A stretch of 64,000 bases of DNA, taken from NCBI RefSeq assembly GCF_048820935.1, contig NZ_JBMERD010000003.1, forward strand, positions 62,001-126,000. Reading direction: 5' to 3'. Source of the DNA: Algicoccus sp048820935. GTDB lineage: Bacteria > Pseudomonadota > Gammaproteobacteria > Burkholderiales > Burkholderiaceae_B. Below, piece after piece: positions 1-8,340 of this stretch. Below the pieces are notes generated by a model. That model did not search any database and had not been told where the DNA came from. It was given only the letters and a program-made list of their open reading frames with translations. Each line of letters starts with the position of its first letter. The stretch's first letter is position 1. A program made the translations under genes and the position numbers.

Positions 1-335
1 ATGCCAATACACCCGTGCAAGAGCTGGCGTATGGTCAACGTCGTTTGGTTGAGATTGCGACTGCCTTGGCTGCACAACCCAAGTTGTTATTGCTCGATGA
101 GCCGATGGCGGGACTTGGGCCAGCCGAAACGCAGCAAATGATTCGCTTGTTTGATGGATTGCGCGAAGATTGCGCCATGTTGCTCGTGGAACACGACATG
201 TCTGCGGTGTTTGCTTTGGCGGATCGGATTAGTGTGCTCGTCTATGGCCGTATTCTATTGACGGATGAGCCCGCGGTTGTGAAATCGGATCCGACGGTGA
301 TTCAGGCGTATTTGGGTGAAGAGGACATCGCGTGA
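1..335 (+). CDS. livG: Branched-chain amino-acid ABC transporter ATPase, C-terminal part (LivG type)
   Basis: This is the last 110 or so residues of an ABC ATPase whose start lies before the window; the reading frame is open from base 3. The fragment shows the C-loop as LAYGQRR, Walker B as LLLLDEP and the H-loop as VEHDM. The Y-G-Q form of the signature and the ending in YLGEED are typical of LivG, the ATPase that together with LivF powers uptake of branched-chain amino acids or related amides across the inner membrane. The stop overlaps the GTG of the next gene by GTGA, so the pair is translationally coupled. The substrate cannot be read from the ATPase. Confidence 0.85.
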   Translation, partial: ANTPVQELAYGQRRLVEIATALAAQPKLLLLDEPMAGLGPAETQQMIRLFDGLREDCAMLLVEHDMSAVFALADRISVLVYGRILLTDEPAVVKSDPTVIQAYLGEEDIA

Positions 336-1051
336 AAGGGCAAACACCTTTATTAGACGTGCAATCCGTGCAAGCAGGTTACGGCGTGAGCCAAGTGCTG
401 TTTGGTATTGATTTAAAGATTTATCCGGGGCAGTGTGTCAGCCTTCAAGGTCGTAACGGTATGGGTAAAACCACGACCATCCGAACGATTATGGGCGAGT
501 TGCCGTGCCAGCAAGGCCAGATTGTGTATGCAGGACAACGCATTGATAAGCTAGACACATTTCGGATTGCGCGTTTAGGCATTGGCCTAGTGCCCGAAGG
601 TCGTCAGATCTTTCCAAATCTGACGGTCTGGGAGAATCTCATTGCAACCGCGCGCAAGCCCACTCATGGTACGACGGGTTGGGATCAGACGCGAGTTTTG
701 TCGCTTTTCCCTCGATTGGGAGAGCGCATGCGCAATTTTGGGAATCAATTGTCCGGTGGTGAGCAGCAAATGCTCGCAATTGGGCGCGCGTTGATGACCA
801 ACCCCAAACTACTCATACTGGATGAAGCTACGGAAGGTTTGGCACCTGTGATTCGAGAAGAGATCTGGAAAGCACTGGATGTATTGCGTGCGGATGGGCT
901 CTCCATCCTAATCACCGACAAAAACCTGAAGCAACTTTTGGAGCGATGCGATCATCACTACATTGTTGAAAAAGGTGTGTGTGTTTGGCATGGGGGAACA
1001 GCAGATTTTGTGGCTGACCCATCATTGCGCCAACGCTATTTAGCCGCTTAA
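332..1051 (+). CDS. livF: Branched-chain amino-acid ABC transporter ATPase (LivF type)
   Basis: A complete 239-residue ATPase, the usual LivF length. Walker A (GRNGMGKTT) is at residues 40-48, the signature LSGGEQQ near 140 and Walker B LLILDEA near 160. The H-loop histidine is absent (ITDKN), as is common in LivF, where VEQN is usual. It starts with GTG overlapping the stop of the LivG-type ATPase. This is the last gene of the transporter cluster, as a thioredoxin-like gene follows on the other strand. The role is ATP hydrolysis for a LivFGHM-type importer; by context the permeases and binding protein should lie upstream of the window. Confidence 0.9.
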   Translation: MKGQTPLLDVQSVQAGYGVSQVLFGIDLKIYPGQCVSLQGRNGMGKTTTIRTIMGELPCQQGQIVYAGQRIDKLDTFRIARLGIGLVPEGRQIFPNLTVWENLIATARKPTHGTTGWDQTRVLSLFPRLGERMRNFGNQLSGGEQQMLAIGRALMTNPKLLILDEATEGLAPVIREEIWKALDVLRADGLSILITDKNLKQLLERCDHHYIVEKGVCVWHGGTADFVADPSLRQRYLAA

Positions 1052-1070
1052 ATATTGATTCCGAACAGAA

Positions 1071-1463
1071 TTAAATTTCAGACAAGCGCAGTTTGTCCCG
1101 TACATTCACCGGTGCAGGGCCTTCAAAAGGCTCAGTATCGGGTTCAGACAGGTTTTGTGCTAGCCGCTCGACTTGTGAAATGTGTGGCAGCATGGTGCCA
1201 AAAAATAAGGTTTGACCTTGACGTTCAATCAGGATGGTCGGAAAATTTTCGACATCTTCGTCGTCGAGTAGGTCGGGAGTTTCTTCGATGTCAGCCCAGA
1301 CAAACACCCATTCGGGATGTTGCGCGGCTAAAGCCGCTAAATCTAGACGATATTCTGTACAGGTATCACACCACGCTGCGCAATAACACACGATGAGTAA
1401 TGAGTCGGGGTTATGATTTAAAGCGACTTTCAGTTGATCGTCTTGAGGTAGATAAAGCGCCAT
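1071..1463 (-). CDS. Thioredoxin-family protein
   Basis: A 130-residue protein with a thioredoxin fold. The redox motif WCDTC has its cysteines at residues 32 and 35, and the cis-proline is seen in ENFPTI about 40 residues later. There is no signal peptide, so it should act in the cytoplasm. The C-terminus carries an extra proline- and acid-rich tail of about 25 residues. It is transcribed divergently from the EI24 membrane-protein gene, with about 55 bases between the starts. It could be a general thiol-disulfide reductant or a dedicated partner; CDTC differs from the CGPC of housekeeping thioredoxin, so I do not call it trxA. Confidence 0.8.
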   Translation of the reverse strand: MALYLPQDDQLKVALNHNPDSLLIVCYCAAWCDTCTEYRLDLAALAAQHPEWVFVWADIEETPDLLDDEDVENFPTILIERQGQTLFFGTMLPHISQVERLAQNLSEPDTEPFEGPAPVNVRDKLRLSEI

Positions 1464-1519
1464 TTCAGCCAGCCAATTTAGGATTAACCTATCATAACGG
1501 TATTTTTATAATTTTAAGC

Positions 1520-2356
1520 ATGAATACAACTAGAACTCACGTCTCCCAAGCGAACGGAACAGGCCAGATGCTACAGGATGTCGGTCAGGCTTTTTTGCGG
1601 GCGTTGCGATCACAAATCCACCCAAAAATGATTATGGCTTTATTCCTACCAGTGATTGTGACGCTGGTTTTGGGGATTGTCTTGTTCTGGTTGGCATGGA
1701 CGCCTTTGACGACCTGGATGTCTGAGTATTTAACCAACTCAGCCGTTCCAGGTGTGGTGGATCCGGTGATCGGTGCGGCAGGCTTTTTAATGCTTAAAGC
1801 TTGGATGATTCCGATTGTCGCCGCAATTGTTTTGATGCCATTGGCGGGTATTGTGGGCTTGGCAGTCGCAGCCGTCTGGATTATGCCGATGGTATTGACA
1901 TTTCTAGGGCGTAGGAACTATCCCGATGTGCAAGCTCGTGGCCGTCATGCATTGATTGTGAGCGTCTGGAATGCACTCTGGGTGTCGGTAATCTTCGTTT
2001 TAGGTTGGTTAATTACGTTGCCCTTGTGGTTGATTCCGCCACTCGGTGTAGTGTTGTCTATTTTTTGGTGGACATTTGCTTATTCGCGCATGATGCGTGT
2101 GGATGCCATGGCGGATCATGCGAGTCCCAAAGAACGTAAAACATTACTTCGTGACAAAAATGCTGGGTACTGGATGATTGGTCTTGCGTGTGCCCTAATC
2201 AATTTGTTGCCGCCAGCGTGGGTGTTTTTACCCGTTTTTTCAGGTTTGGTTTTTGCACACTATAGTTTTGAATCTCTGCGTCAGTTGCGATATCAACAAT
2301 CCGCTGACACCCAAATGGATTCGGGTGAGATCATCATTGAGGAAGACAGAGTATGA
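1520..2356 (+). CDS. EI24 / CysZ-like inner-membrane protein
   Basis: A 278-residue integral membrane protein with several hydrophobic stretches (around residues 40-65, 85-125, 150-185 and 220-250) and the aromatic, Pro-rich look of the EI24 domain family, which includes the sulfate permease CysZ. The frame is open further upstream, but the ATG at 1520 gives the normal family N-terminus (MNTTRTH) and lies outside the divergent thioredoxin-like gene. The stop overlaps the next start as ATGA. Related proteins are widespread in Burkholderiales without a proven substrate, so sulfate transport is only a possibility. Confidence 0.75.
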   Translation: MNTTRTHVSQANGTGQMLQDVGQAFLRALRSQIHPKMIMALFLPVIVTLVLGIVLFWLAWTPLTTWMSEYLTNSAVPGVVDPVIGAAGFLMLKAWMIPIVAAIVLMPLAGIVGLAVAAVWIMPMVLTFLGRRNYPDVQARGRHALIVSVWNALWVSVIFVLGWLITLPLWLIPPLGVVLSIFWWTFAYSRMMRVDAMADHASPKERKTLLRDKNAGYWMIGLACALINLLPPAWVFLPVFSGLVFAHYSFESLRQLRYQQSADTQMDSGEIIIEEDRV

Positions 2357-3189
2357 GTCAGCACGACACACAAGCAGCCAGAATCGGTATGATTATTGTG
2401 GGCGATGAGATATTGTCCGGACGTCGACAAGACAAACACTTCTCAAAAATGATTGAGTTGTTGGGTGAACGCGGTTTGTCTTTGTCATGGGCACAAATTT
2501 TGCCTGATGATCGTGCGCAGTTGACAGCAGCTTTACGTCAGACATTTGCTAGTGGTGATATTGTGTTTTGTAGTGGTGGCATTGGCTCCACATCGGATGA
2601 CCACACGCGCCAAGCAGCCGCTGCTGCCTTAGATGTCGATCTCGTGCTCCATCCCCAAGCGCGTGAAGAAATTTCTCTGCGTTGCGCGGAAATGGCTGAG
2701 CAAGGACAAGGCTCTGCTGATATGTCGACCCCAGAAAATCAGCGTCGTTTACAAATGGGCATGTATCCGGTGGGTGCAGGCATTGTGCCAAACCCCTATA
2801 ACCGAATTCCCGGATTTTTTATTCACAACCACACTTTTGTACCCGGATTCCCTGTAATGGCCTGGCCCATGATCGCTTGGACCTTAGATCAGCGTTATCC
2901 GCACCTGCATCGGCAAGATCCGCAACAGGAACTGTCGTTTATTGCATACAACATTCCGGAGTCTCGGATTGCCCCAGTGCTCGATGAAGTGGAGGTGCGC
3001 TGGGAAGCTGTACGGTCGTTTAGTTTGCCTTCTGTCGGTAGCGGCACTCGAGCGGCACATATCGAACTGGGTGTAAAAGGCTCTCACGAAGATGTGAGAG
3101 AGGCTATTGAGTTTTTGCGCGAGCAAGCCTTGATGTTGGGCGCAACGCTTGAACCTACGATTAGTCGCTCGTCGATGCGTATCGAATAA
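2353..3189 (+). CDS. CinA-type molybdopterin-binding domain protein
   Basis: A 278-residue protein with the MoCF/MoaB-like fold: GDEILSGRR near the N-terminus and the GGIGSTSDDHT glycine loop near residue 75 are the hallmarks of the CinA N-terminal domain. The C-terminal nicotinamide-nucleotide deamidase domain of full CinA is absent. Stand-alone members of this type are often annotated as competence/damage-inducible protein A or as FAD/ADP-ribose pyrophosphatase-like; the true reaction here is unknown. It is translationally coupled (ATGA) to the EI24 membrane protein, and this pairing is seen in other betaproteobacteria. Confidence 0.8.
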   Translation: MSQHDTQAARIGMIIVGDEILSGRRQDKHFSKMIELLGERGLSLSWAQILPDDRAQLTAALRQTFASGDIVFCSGGIGSTSDDHTRQAAAAALDVDLVLHPQAREEISLRCAEMAEQGQGSADMSTPENQRRLQMGMYPVGAGIVPNPYNRIPGFFIHNHTFVPGFPVMAWPMIAWTLDQRYPHLHRQDPQQELSFIAYNIPESRIAPVLDEVEVRWEAVRSFSLPSVGSGTRAAHIELGVKGSHEDVREAIEFLREQALMLGATLEPTISRSSMRIE

Positions 3190-3329
3190 GTTGTCGGTTT
3201 TAGTTCCTTTGTAATGGCGATAGGCGGTGAAGGTCGTAGGCGTGCTATTGTCGCAAGCAGGTCGTGATGTTGCAGTGCAATGCAATATGACGGTTTGAAT
3301 GCTTTCATGAACGGAAATTGATCAGTCTT

Positions 3330-4127
3330 ATGAGTGATGCGCCACACAAAGAGCTTCAGCACGGCATGGCCATTCAGGTACTTGAGCGTGCGACACGCAT
3401 TCTGGATGTGCTCGCGCAAAGTCATGAAGCAGTTGCACTTAAAGAAATAGCCCACCAAACGCAATTACATCCGTCAACAGCCCATCGAATCTTGTCAGAT
3501 TTAGCTGCAGCTCACTATGTAGAGCGGGGCGATAATGGTGTTTATCAGCTCGGAATGCGATTGCTTGAGCTCGGTGCGCTTGTGAAAGCCAGACTGAATG
3601 TGCGTGAGGCGGCGGCATCTGCGTTGCAATCTTTGCATCGCAAGACAGGGCAGACGATTAACTTGGCCATTCGCCAGGGGGATGAGATTGTTTATGTAGA
3701 GCGCGCCTGGAATGAACAATCGGGCATGCAGGTGGTTCGTGCTGTCGGAGGGCGTGCGCCTCTACATCTGACCTCGACGGGCAAATTATTTCTGTCCACG
3801 ATGGATGCAAGACAGTTACAAGCGTATGCCATGCGCACAGAGCTAATAGGACAAACAGCGAATAGTTTAACGACGCTAGAAGCGTTAGAAGGTGATTTGT
3901 CGTTTGTACGCCACCATGGTTATGCCCGTGATAACGAAGAGCTTGAGCTGGGTGTGCGCTGTATTGCGGCAGGCATTCATGAAGATTCTGGACGTTTGGT
4001 GGCTGGGTTGTCGATCTCTGCACCTGTTGAGCGCTTGCGAGAATGTTGGGTGGATTGGTTAAAAACCACGGCGCAGGAAATTTCGAGTGCATTGGGCTAT
4101 GGGCGCAAAACAAAGCGAACACTATGA
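3330..4127 (+). CDS. IclR-family transcriptional regulator
   Basis: About 265 residues. An N-terminal winged helix is seen (ALKEIAHQTQLHPSTAHRIL), followed by the IclR effector domain with the typical GQTINLAIRQGDEIVYVE, STGKLFLS and GYARDNEELELG segments. The frame also opens at a TTG at 3318; I prefer the ATG at 3330, and an internal ATG at 3366 (MAIQVLERATRILD) would also give a typical IclR start. No catabolic operon is next to it; a phasin gene lies downstream in the same orientation with its own promoter. Target and ligand are unknown. Confidence 0.85.
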   Translation: MSDAPHKELQHGMAIQVLERATRILDVLAQSHEAVALKEIAHQTQLHPSTAHRILSDLAAAHYVERGDNGVYQLGMRLLELGALVKARLNVREAAASALQSLHRKTGQTINLAIRQGDEIVYVERAWNEQSGMQVVRAVGGRAPLHLTSTGKLFLSTMDARQLQAYAMRTELIGQTANSLTTLEALEGDLSFVRHHGYARDNEELELGVRCIAAGIHEDSGRLVAGLSISAPVERLRECWVDWLKTTAQEISSALGYGRKTKRTL

Positions 4128-4178
4128 TTGGCGGGGATTCGTAAGAAATGATGTGACCATTTGATTTAAAAGGTTTTG

Positions 4179-4247
4179 TTGCGATGCAAAAAAATGTTGA
4201 CAAGAGGAATTATTTTGCGTTAAAGTCTGGATTGTGCAATGCAACAA
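4179..4247. promoter_or_regulatory. Two TGCA-type palindromes around the phasin promoter (possible PhaR operators)
   Basis: TTGCGATGCAA (4179-4189) is a perfect palindrome around GAT just upstream of the -35 box. TTGTGCAATGCAACAA (4232-4247) is a near-perfect palindrome covering the predicted transcript start. PhaR, the repressor that senses polyhydroxybutyrate and controls phasin genes, is known to bind TGC/GCA-rich sites at phaP promoters. The assignment to PhaR is inference. Confidence 0.45.
4197..4225 (+). promoter_or_regulatory. Probable sigma-70 promoter of the phasin gene
   Basis: A perfect TTGACA at 4197-4202 is followed after 17 bases by TTAAAG at 4220-4225. The predicted transcript starts near 4232, about 30 bases before the phasin start codon. 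The match is read from sequence only. Confidence 0.6.
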
Positions 4248-4265
4248 ATCATTTAGGAGAACATT

Positions 4266-4829
4266 ATGGCCAAATTGCCAAAAGAAGTGATCGACACACA
4301 AAAAGCTAGCTTGGACGCATTTAGCGCAGTTCAAGGTGCCCTGTTTACCGGTTTCGAAAAACTGGTTGATCTGAATCTGAAAGTGACCAAAGCTGCTCTG
4401 GACGAAATGTGCCAGAAAGCACAAGAGTCCGTTCAAGTTAAAGATGCACAAGAAGCCATCGCTATGAGCAGTGGTCTGGTGCAACCAACTGCAGAAAAAG
4501 CAGTTGCTTACAGCAAACACGTCTATGACATCGTGTCTGGTGTGCAAGCTGAATTGGCCAAATTGACAGAAGGTCAGTTGAGCCAAGGTCAAAAACAATT
4601 GAACGAAAGCATTGAGCAAATGATGGGCAATGCGCCTGCTGGCTCAGAAAGCATGATGGCTGTGCTGAAGTCCATGACTACACAGACCAATGCCGCTTAC
4701 GAAAACCTGACCAAAGCTGCGAAGCAAGCTGCTGAAGCTGCTGAGAAAAACATTCAAGCCGCAACAAGCGCTACGCTTAAAGCTGCTTCTGATGTGGCCG
4801 CTGCAGGTGCAACAACTGCGAAGAAGTAA
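4266..4829 (+). CDS. phaP: Phasin (PHA granule-associated protein)
   Basis: A 187-residue, Ala-, Lys- and Gln-rich helical protein with the phasin_2 pattern (QKASLDAFSAVQGALFTGFEKLVDLN at the N-terminus, read in parts) and an Ala/Thr/Lys tail. Phasins coat polyhydroxyalkanoate granules, limit granule size and stop unspecific protein binding; the gene therefore suggests that the organism stores PHB. A strong ribosome site (AGGAGA) precedes the ATG. The gene is monocistronic, with its own promoter and a rho-independent terminator. Confidence 0.9.
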   Translation: MAKLPKEVIDTQKASLDAFSAVQGALFTGFEKLVDLNLKVTKAALDEMCQKAQESVQVKDAQEAIAMSSGLVQPTAEKAVAYSKHVYDIVSGVQAELAKLTEGQLSQGQKQLNESIEQMMGNAPAGSESMMAVLKSMTTQTNAAYENLTKAAKQAAEAAEKNIQAATSATLKAASDVAAAGATTAKK

Positions 4830-4878
4830 TCTATCAATAACTGAGGTCGCCTCAGTTGCTTGAGATTTAATTCGCAAC

Positions 4879-4915
4879 AAAAAACCGCCAGTCATTAAGA
4901 TTTGGCGGTTTTTTG
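4879..4915 (+). terminator. Rho-independent terminator after the phasin gene (bidirectional)
   Basis: AAAAAACCGCCA (4879-4890) pairs with TGGCGGTTTTTT (4903-4914) around a 12-base loop. The A-tract on one side and T-tract on the other make it work for phaP and for the convergent pyrD operon. Confidence 0.85.
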
Positions 4916-4971
4916 TTGTCTGGGTTTTGTTGTCTTTTTGCGAGCGTATTGATGTCAACGTGTCGCTCTGA

Positions 4972-6036
4972 TCAGCTTTCTGTGAGTTGCTCGTGTGCTT
5001 GAATGGCTTTGACGCACTCAGAGATTAAAGCTGGACCCCGATAAATCATGCCGGTGTAAATCTGTACCGCATTGGCACCGGCCTGTATTTTCTCGATGGC
5101 ATCTTGATCTGACAGAATGCCGCCAACGCCAATAATCGGAAAGTCTTTGTCCAGTCTTTTTCTGAATTGCTCAATCACCCAGAGAGACTGTTGATGCAAA
5201 GGTGCACCAGACAATCCGCCCGATTCCTGTCCATGGGGTAAAGCTGAAACGGTTGTGCGGTCAATCGTTGTGTTAGTGGCAATAAGTCCATCAATGCCAT
5301 GCTTGGTGAGGCGTTCAGCGATGACATCAATCTGGCTCTCAACCAAATCTGGGGCGACTTTCAAGACGATTGGAACCCGTCGCTCATAGGTTTGGGCCAG
5401 TGTTTCTCGTTCAGCACTGAGAGCTGCTAGTAAATCATCGAGTCCTTGAGCAGATTGCAGATCACGTAGGTTCTCTGTGTTGGGTGATGAAATATTGATC
5501 GTGACATAGTCAGCGTGTGGGTACACACCCCGAAGCCCTTTCAGATAGTCTTCTGTCGCGTTCTCCATGGGTGTGACGGCATTTTTACCGATATTTAAAC
5601 CCAAGATGCCACCCGATTGACGAAATTGACTCCGTTGCACATTTTGTAGAAATACATCTAAACCGGCATTATTAAAACCCATGCGGTTGATGATAGCCTC
5701 GGCCTGTGGAAGGCGAAAAATTCGAGGCTTAGGGTTGCCTTCCTGAGGTAAAGGTGTGACGGTGCCGACTTCGACAAATCCAAACCCTAGATGGCCAAGT
5801 GCATCAATATGGGCACCGTTTTTATCCATGCCTGCGGCTAAACCTACAGGGTTTCTGAGTGTCAGACCCATCAGCTGAATAGGTGCGCTAGGCGCATTAC
5901 CGATCAGGCGGCGAGTCCAGCGGCTATCGTACGCGCGCTGAATCTGTCGCAACGATGCTTCGTGCGCAACTTCAGGATCCATCGAAAAGAGCGCAGCTCG
6001 AGCAAGGCTATATGCGTTAAATAAAGGGTTCATCAT
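4972..6036 (-). CDS. pyrD: Dihydroorotate dehydrogenase (quinone), class 2
   Basis: 354 residues, the class 2 length. It oxidises dihydroorotate to orotate in pyrimidine synthesis and passes electrons to quinone at the inner membrane. Seen: the N-terminal membrane-associating helix (ARAALFSMDPEVAHEASL), the FMN/substrate loop GLAAGMDKNG near residue 70, the INISSPNTENLR loop that carries the class 2 catalytic serine, and the GVGGI phosphate-binding turn near the C-terminus. The start ATG overlaps the bpt stop as ATGA, so it is the third gene of an aat-bpt-pyrD operon. Confidence 0.95.
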   Translation of the reverse strand: MMNPLFNAYSLARAALFSMDPEVAHEASLRQIQRAYDSRWTRRLIGNAPSAPIQLMGLTLRNPVGLAAGMDKNGAHIDALGHLGFGFVEVGTVTPLPQEGNPKPRIFRLPQAEAIINRMGFNNAGLDVFLQNVQRSQFRQSGGILGLNIGKNAVTPMENATEDYLKGLRGVYPHADYVTINISSPNTENLRDLQSAQGLDDLLAALSAERETLAQTYERRVPIVLKVAPDLVESQIDVIAERLTKHGIDGLIATNTTIDRTTVSALPHGQESGGLSGAPLHQQSLWVIEQFRKRLDKDFPIIGVGGILSDQDAIEKIQAGANAVQIYTGMIYRGPALISECVKAIQAHEQLTES

Positions 6037-6773
6037 TCATCGTCCCGTGTGTAGGGTAACCAGTGACCGTTGTGTAGGTACTGCGCTGCGGTAAAACGTG
6101 ATTTATAAGACATTTTAGGGCTTTGACGAATCCAATAACCTAAGTACAGATACGGCAGACCCAGCTGTCGACATTGTTCAATTTGCCAAAGGATATTGTA
6201 AGTCCCAAAGCTGCCTTTGATCTGTGGATCAAAGAATGTATAGACCGATGACAACCCATCCGACAAAATGTCCACAATTGAGACCATATAGAGACGGTTG
6301 GTCTCAGCGTCTCGAAACTCAATGAGCCGACTGTCAACGTGGCTAGTGAGCAGAAATTCGCGATACTGTGAGTCGTCTTCTTTATCCATGACCCCATCGG
6401 TATGTCGAGCTTTTTGGTATTCATGGTAGAGCTTGCTATGTTCCGCGGACCAGTGCAAAGCATGTGAAGAAATTTTCAAAGACGGATGGTGTCGGCGCCA
6501 AACCTTGCGTTGAGTGCGGTTGGCAACAAATGATTCACTATCCAGACGAATTGGAATACAGGCCTGACAAAAGTCACAATGCGGTCGGTACGTATAGTGT
6601 CCGCTGCGCCGAAATCCTTGTCGAACCAGTTCCGAATAGGTTTGCGACCGAATCAAACGGTTCGGCATCACGACTTGTGAGCGCGCCATTTGATCAGGCA
6701 AATAACTGCATGCGTAGGGGGCTGTGACATAAAATTGTATGGTCGACAGCGATGCGGCAGAAGATGGTTTCAT
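6033..6773 (-). CDS. bpt: Aspartate/glutamate leucyltransferase (bacterial R-transferase homologue)
   Basis: 246 residues if started at the ATG at 6773 (MKPSSAASLS); the open frame runs to 7007 but that part overlaps aat and does not look like the family. Bpt transfers leucine from Leu-tRNA to N-terminal Asp or Glu and so feeds proteins to the ClpS/ClpAP N-degron pathway. Seen: the ATE1-type N-terminal cysteine cluster in HCDFCQACIP and the C-terminal ATE domain with YLYLGYWI and MSYKSRF. It lies 88 bases downstream of aat and overlaps pyrD by four bases. Confidence 0.92.
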   Translation of the reverse strand: MKPSSAASLSTIQFYVTAPYACSYLPDQMARSQVVMPNRLIRSQTYSELVRQGFRRSGHYTYRPHCDFCQACIPIRLDSESFVANRTQRKVWRRHHPSLKISSHALHWSAEHSKLYHEYQKARHTDGVMDKEDDSQYREFLLTSHVDSRLIEFRDAETNRLYMVSIVDILSDGLSSVYTFFDPQIKGSFGTYNILWQIEQCRQLGLPYLYLGYWIRQSPKMSYKSRFTAAQYLHNGHWLPYTRDDE

Positions 6774-6861
6774 GGGTTTAGATCGTACAACAAACGACAG
6801 GCAACGTGCTGAATGGTTACGTAATGCGGACCTACCTACATAAACCCAAAAACTGAACGAG

Positions 6862-7647
6862 CTATGGGAATACTGTCTCGTCTCTGTGTAGCGCACCCTC
6901 TGCATCGAGCCAGCCCGAGGCCCAAGGGAGTTCGGGTGCTCGTTGAGCTTTCTGGATGTGGGTGATGAAATCAGATCGGTCGATTTCGATTGCACCCAGT
7001 GATGCAAGGTGGGGTGAATGCACCTGACAGTCGATCATGTGCACATTGTGTTGCCTTAGGAAACTCACAAGGTAGGCAAGTGCAATTTTTGACGCGTTGG
7101 TCTCAAAACTAAACATCGACTCCCCAAAAAACATCCGACCCAAACTCACCCCATAAAGGCCACCGACCAATTGGTTGCCTGTCAATGGATCTTGCTTCCA
7201 AAGTTCGATGCTATGCGCTTGGCCTTTGTGGTGCCAGCTTGTGTACGTGTTGAGCAAATTTTGTGTGATCCAGGTCTCTTGCTGTCCTTCGGGTGTGCGT
7301 AGTGCACAGGCCGTCATCACGGCTTGAAAGGCTGTGTCCACTTTGACGATGTAGCTTGGCGCATCGCTGGATTTTTGTTGAGTTTCAATTTGACGCAAAC
7401 GTTTGCGCAACGAGCGTGAAATACGCAATTGATCCGTTAAAAGCACCATTCTGGGATTGGGACTCCACCAGAACACGGCGTTTTCTTCGTCAGACGGCCC
7501 CCATGGGAAAATCCCTTTTCGGTAAGCCTCTTCAAGTCGAGCAACACTCAGATCACGACCCCAAGCGACAAAGCCATTGGGCTCTGTTAAGGCGGTGTGA
7601 GCACCGGGTAACGGGTCTTGTGCGTCGACGTAACGGTTAAATACCAT
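6862..7647 (-). CDS. aat: Leucyl/phenylalanyl-tRNA--protein transferase
   Basis: 261 residues. Aat adds Leu or Phe to N-terminal Lys or Arg and marks proteins for ClpS/ClpAP. The family landmarks are all present: GLVAWG-like GFVAWGRDL, YRKGIFPW, FWWSPNPRMVL, TWIT near the centre, VGGLYGVSLGRMFFGESMFS, and DCQVHSPHLASLGA. It heads the aat-bpt-pyrD run, so both acyltransferases of the bacterial N-degron pathway sit side by side, as is common in betaproteobacteria. Confidence 0.95.
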   Translation of the reverse strand: MVFNRYVDAQDPLPGAHTALTEPNGFVAWGRDLSVARLEEAYRKGIFPWGPSDEENAVFWWSPNPRMVLLTDQLRISRSLRKRLRQIETQQKSSDAPSYIVKVDTAFQAVMTACALRTPEGQQETWITQNLLNTYTSWHHKGQAHSIELWKQDPLTGNQLVGGLYGVSLGRMFFGESMFSFETNASKIALAYLVSFLRQHNVHMIDCQVHSPHLASLGAIEIDRSDFITHIQKAQRAPELPWASGWLDAEGALHRDETVFP

Positions 7648-7669
7648 CGGTTTAAAGGTTTAACAACAG

Positions 7670-8257
7670 TCAATACGGCTGGTTTGCGTCGATGCTGTAG
7701 TAGTGCGTTGTGAAACTGTTGTTTTTATGGTCTTCGATAAAGTGCCTAATCGTGGTGGATACAGAGCGAAAGGACAAGTTGTCCCAAGGAATCTCATCAA
7801 GATCAAAGTATCGCGCATCGAGGCTTTCTGGGCCGGGTGCGACGTGATCGTTTTCTGCCGTGGCTAAAAAGTACACATGGACTTGATTGGCGTGGGGTAC
7901 ATCAATGACGGTGTAAAGCTCTCCGAGACCAACGCGAACACCAGCTTCTTCCCAGGTTTCGCGCAAACCACCTTGTGCCGTGGTTTCGTTAAGTTCCATA
8001 AAACCAGCGGGGAGCGTCCAGGTTCTGGCACGAGGTTCAATGGCTCGCAAGCACAACAGAATCTTGTTGTTCCAGACAGGGACGGTGCCCACGACCAATC
8101 TCGGATTCTGGTAATGGACAGCACCACAAGACTCACATACATCCCTTACGCGGTTGTCATCGGGTGGGATGAGTTGTGTGATCGGCGTTGCACACTGGCT
8201 GCAGTAGCGGCTGGTGCGTGGGGCTGGAAAGTAAAAATCGGCGGTTTTATTCTTCAT
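7670..8257 (-). CDS. NUDIX hydrolase with N-terminal zinc ribbon
   Basis: 195 residues from the ATG at 8257; a GTG three codons upstream is possible. An N-terminal ribbon has two CxxC pairs (YCSQC and VCESC), followed by a NUDIX domain whose box reads GFMELNE...RETWEEAG and matches the G-x5-E-x7-REUxEExGU pattern. Such enzymes hydrolyse nucleoside diphosphates linked to another group; the zinc-ribbon arrangement recalls NADH pyrophosphatase NudC, but the protein is shorter, so the substrate is left open. It lies 22 bases upstream of aat on the same strand. Confidence 0.85.
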   Translation of the reverse strand: MKNKTADFYFPAPRTSRYCSQCATPITQLIPPDDNRVRDVCESCGAVHYQNPRLVVGTVPVWNNKILLCLRAIEPRARTWTLPAGFMELNETTAQGGLRETWEEAGVRVGLGELYTVIDVPHANQVHVYFLATAENDHVAPGPESLDARYFDLDEIPWDNLSFRSVSTTIRHFIEDHKNNSFTTHYYSIDANQPY

Positions 8258-8340
8258 AGTGCTCACATTCTAATTGAAGCTGCAGATTGTGTATCCAAAC
8301 CATCATCTAGATGATTGCCATTAAACGTTTATGAAACGTT

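Noticed and set aside
6774..7007. N-terminal extension of bpt up to 7007
   Set aside because: This part overlaps aat, has no family similarity, and the ATG at 6773 gives the normal length.
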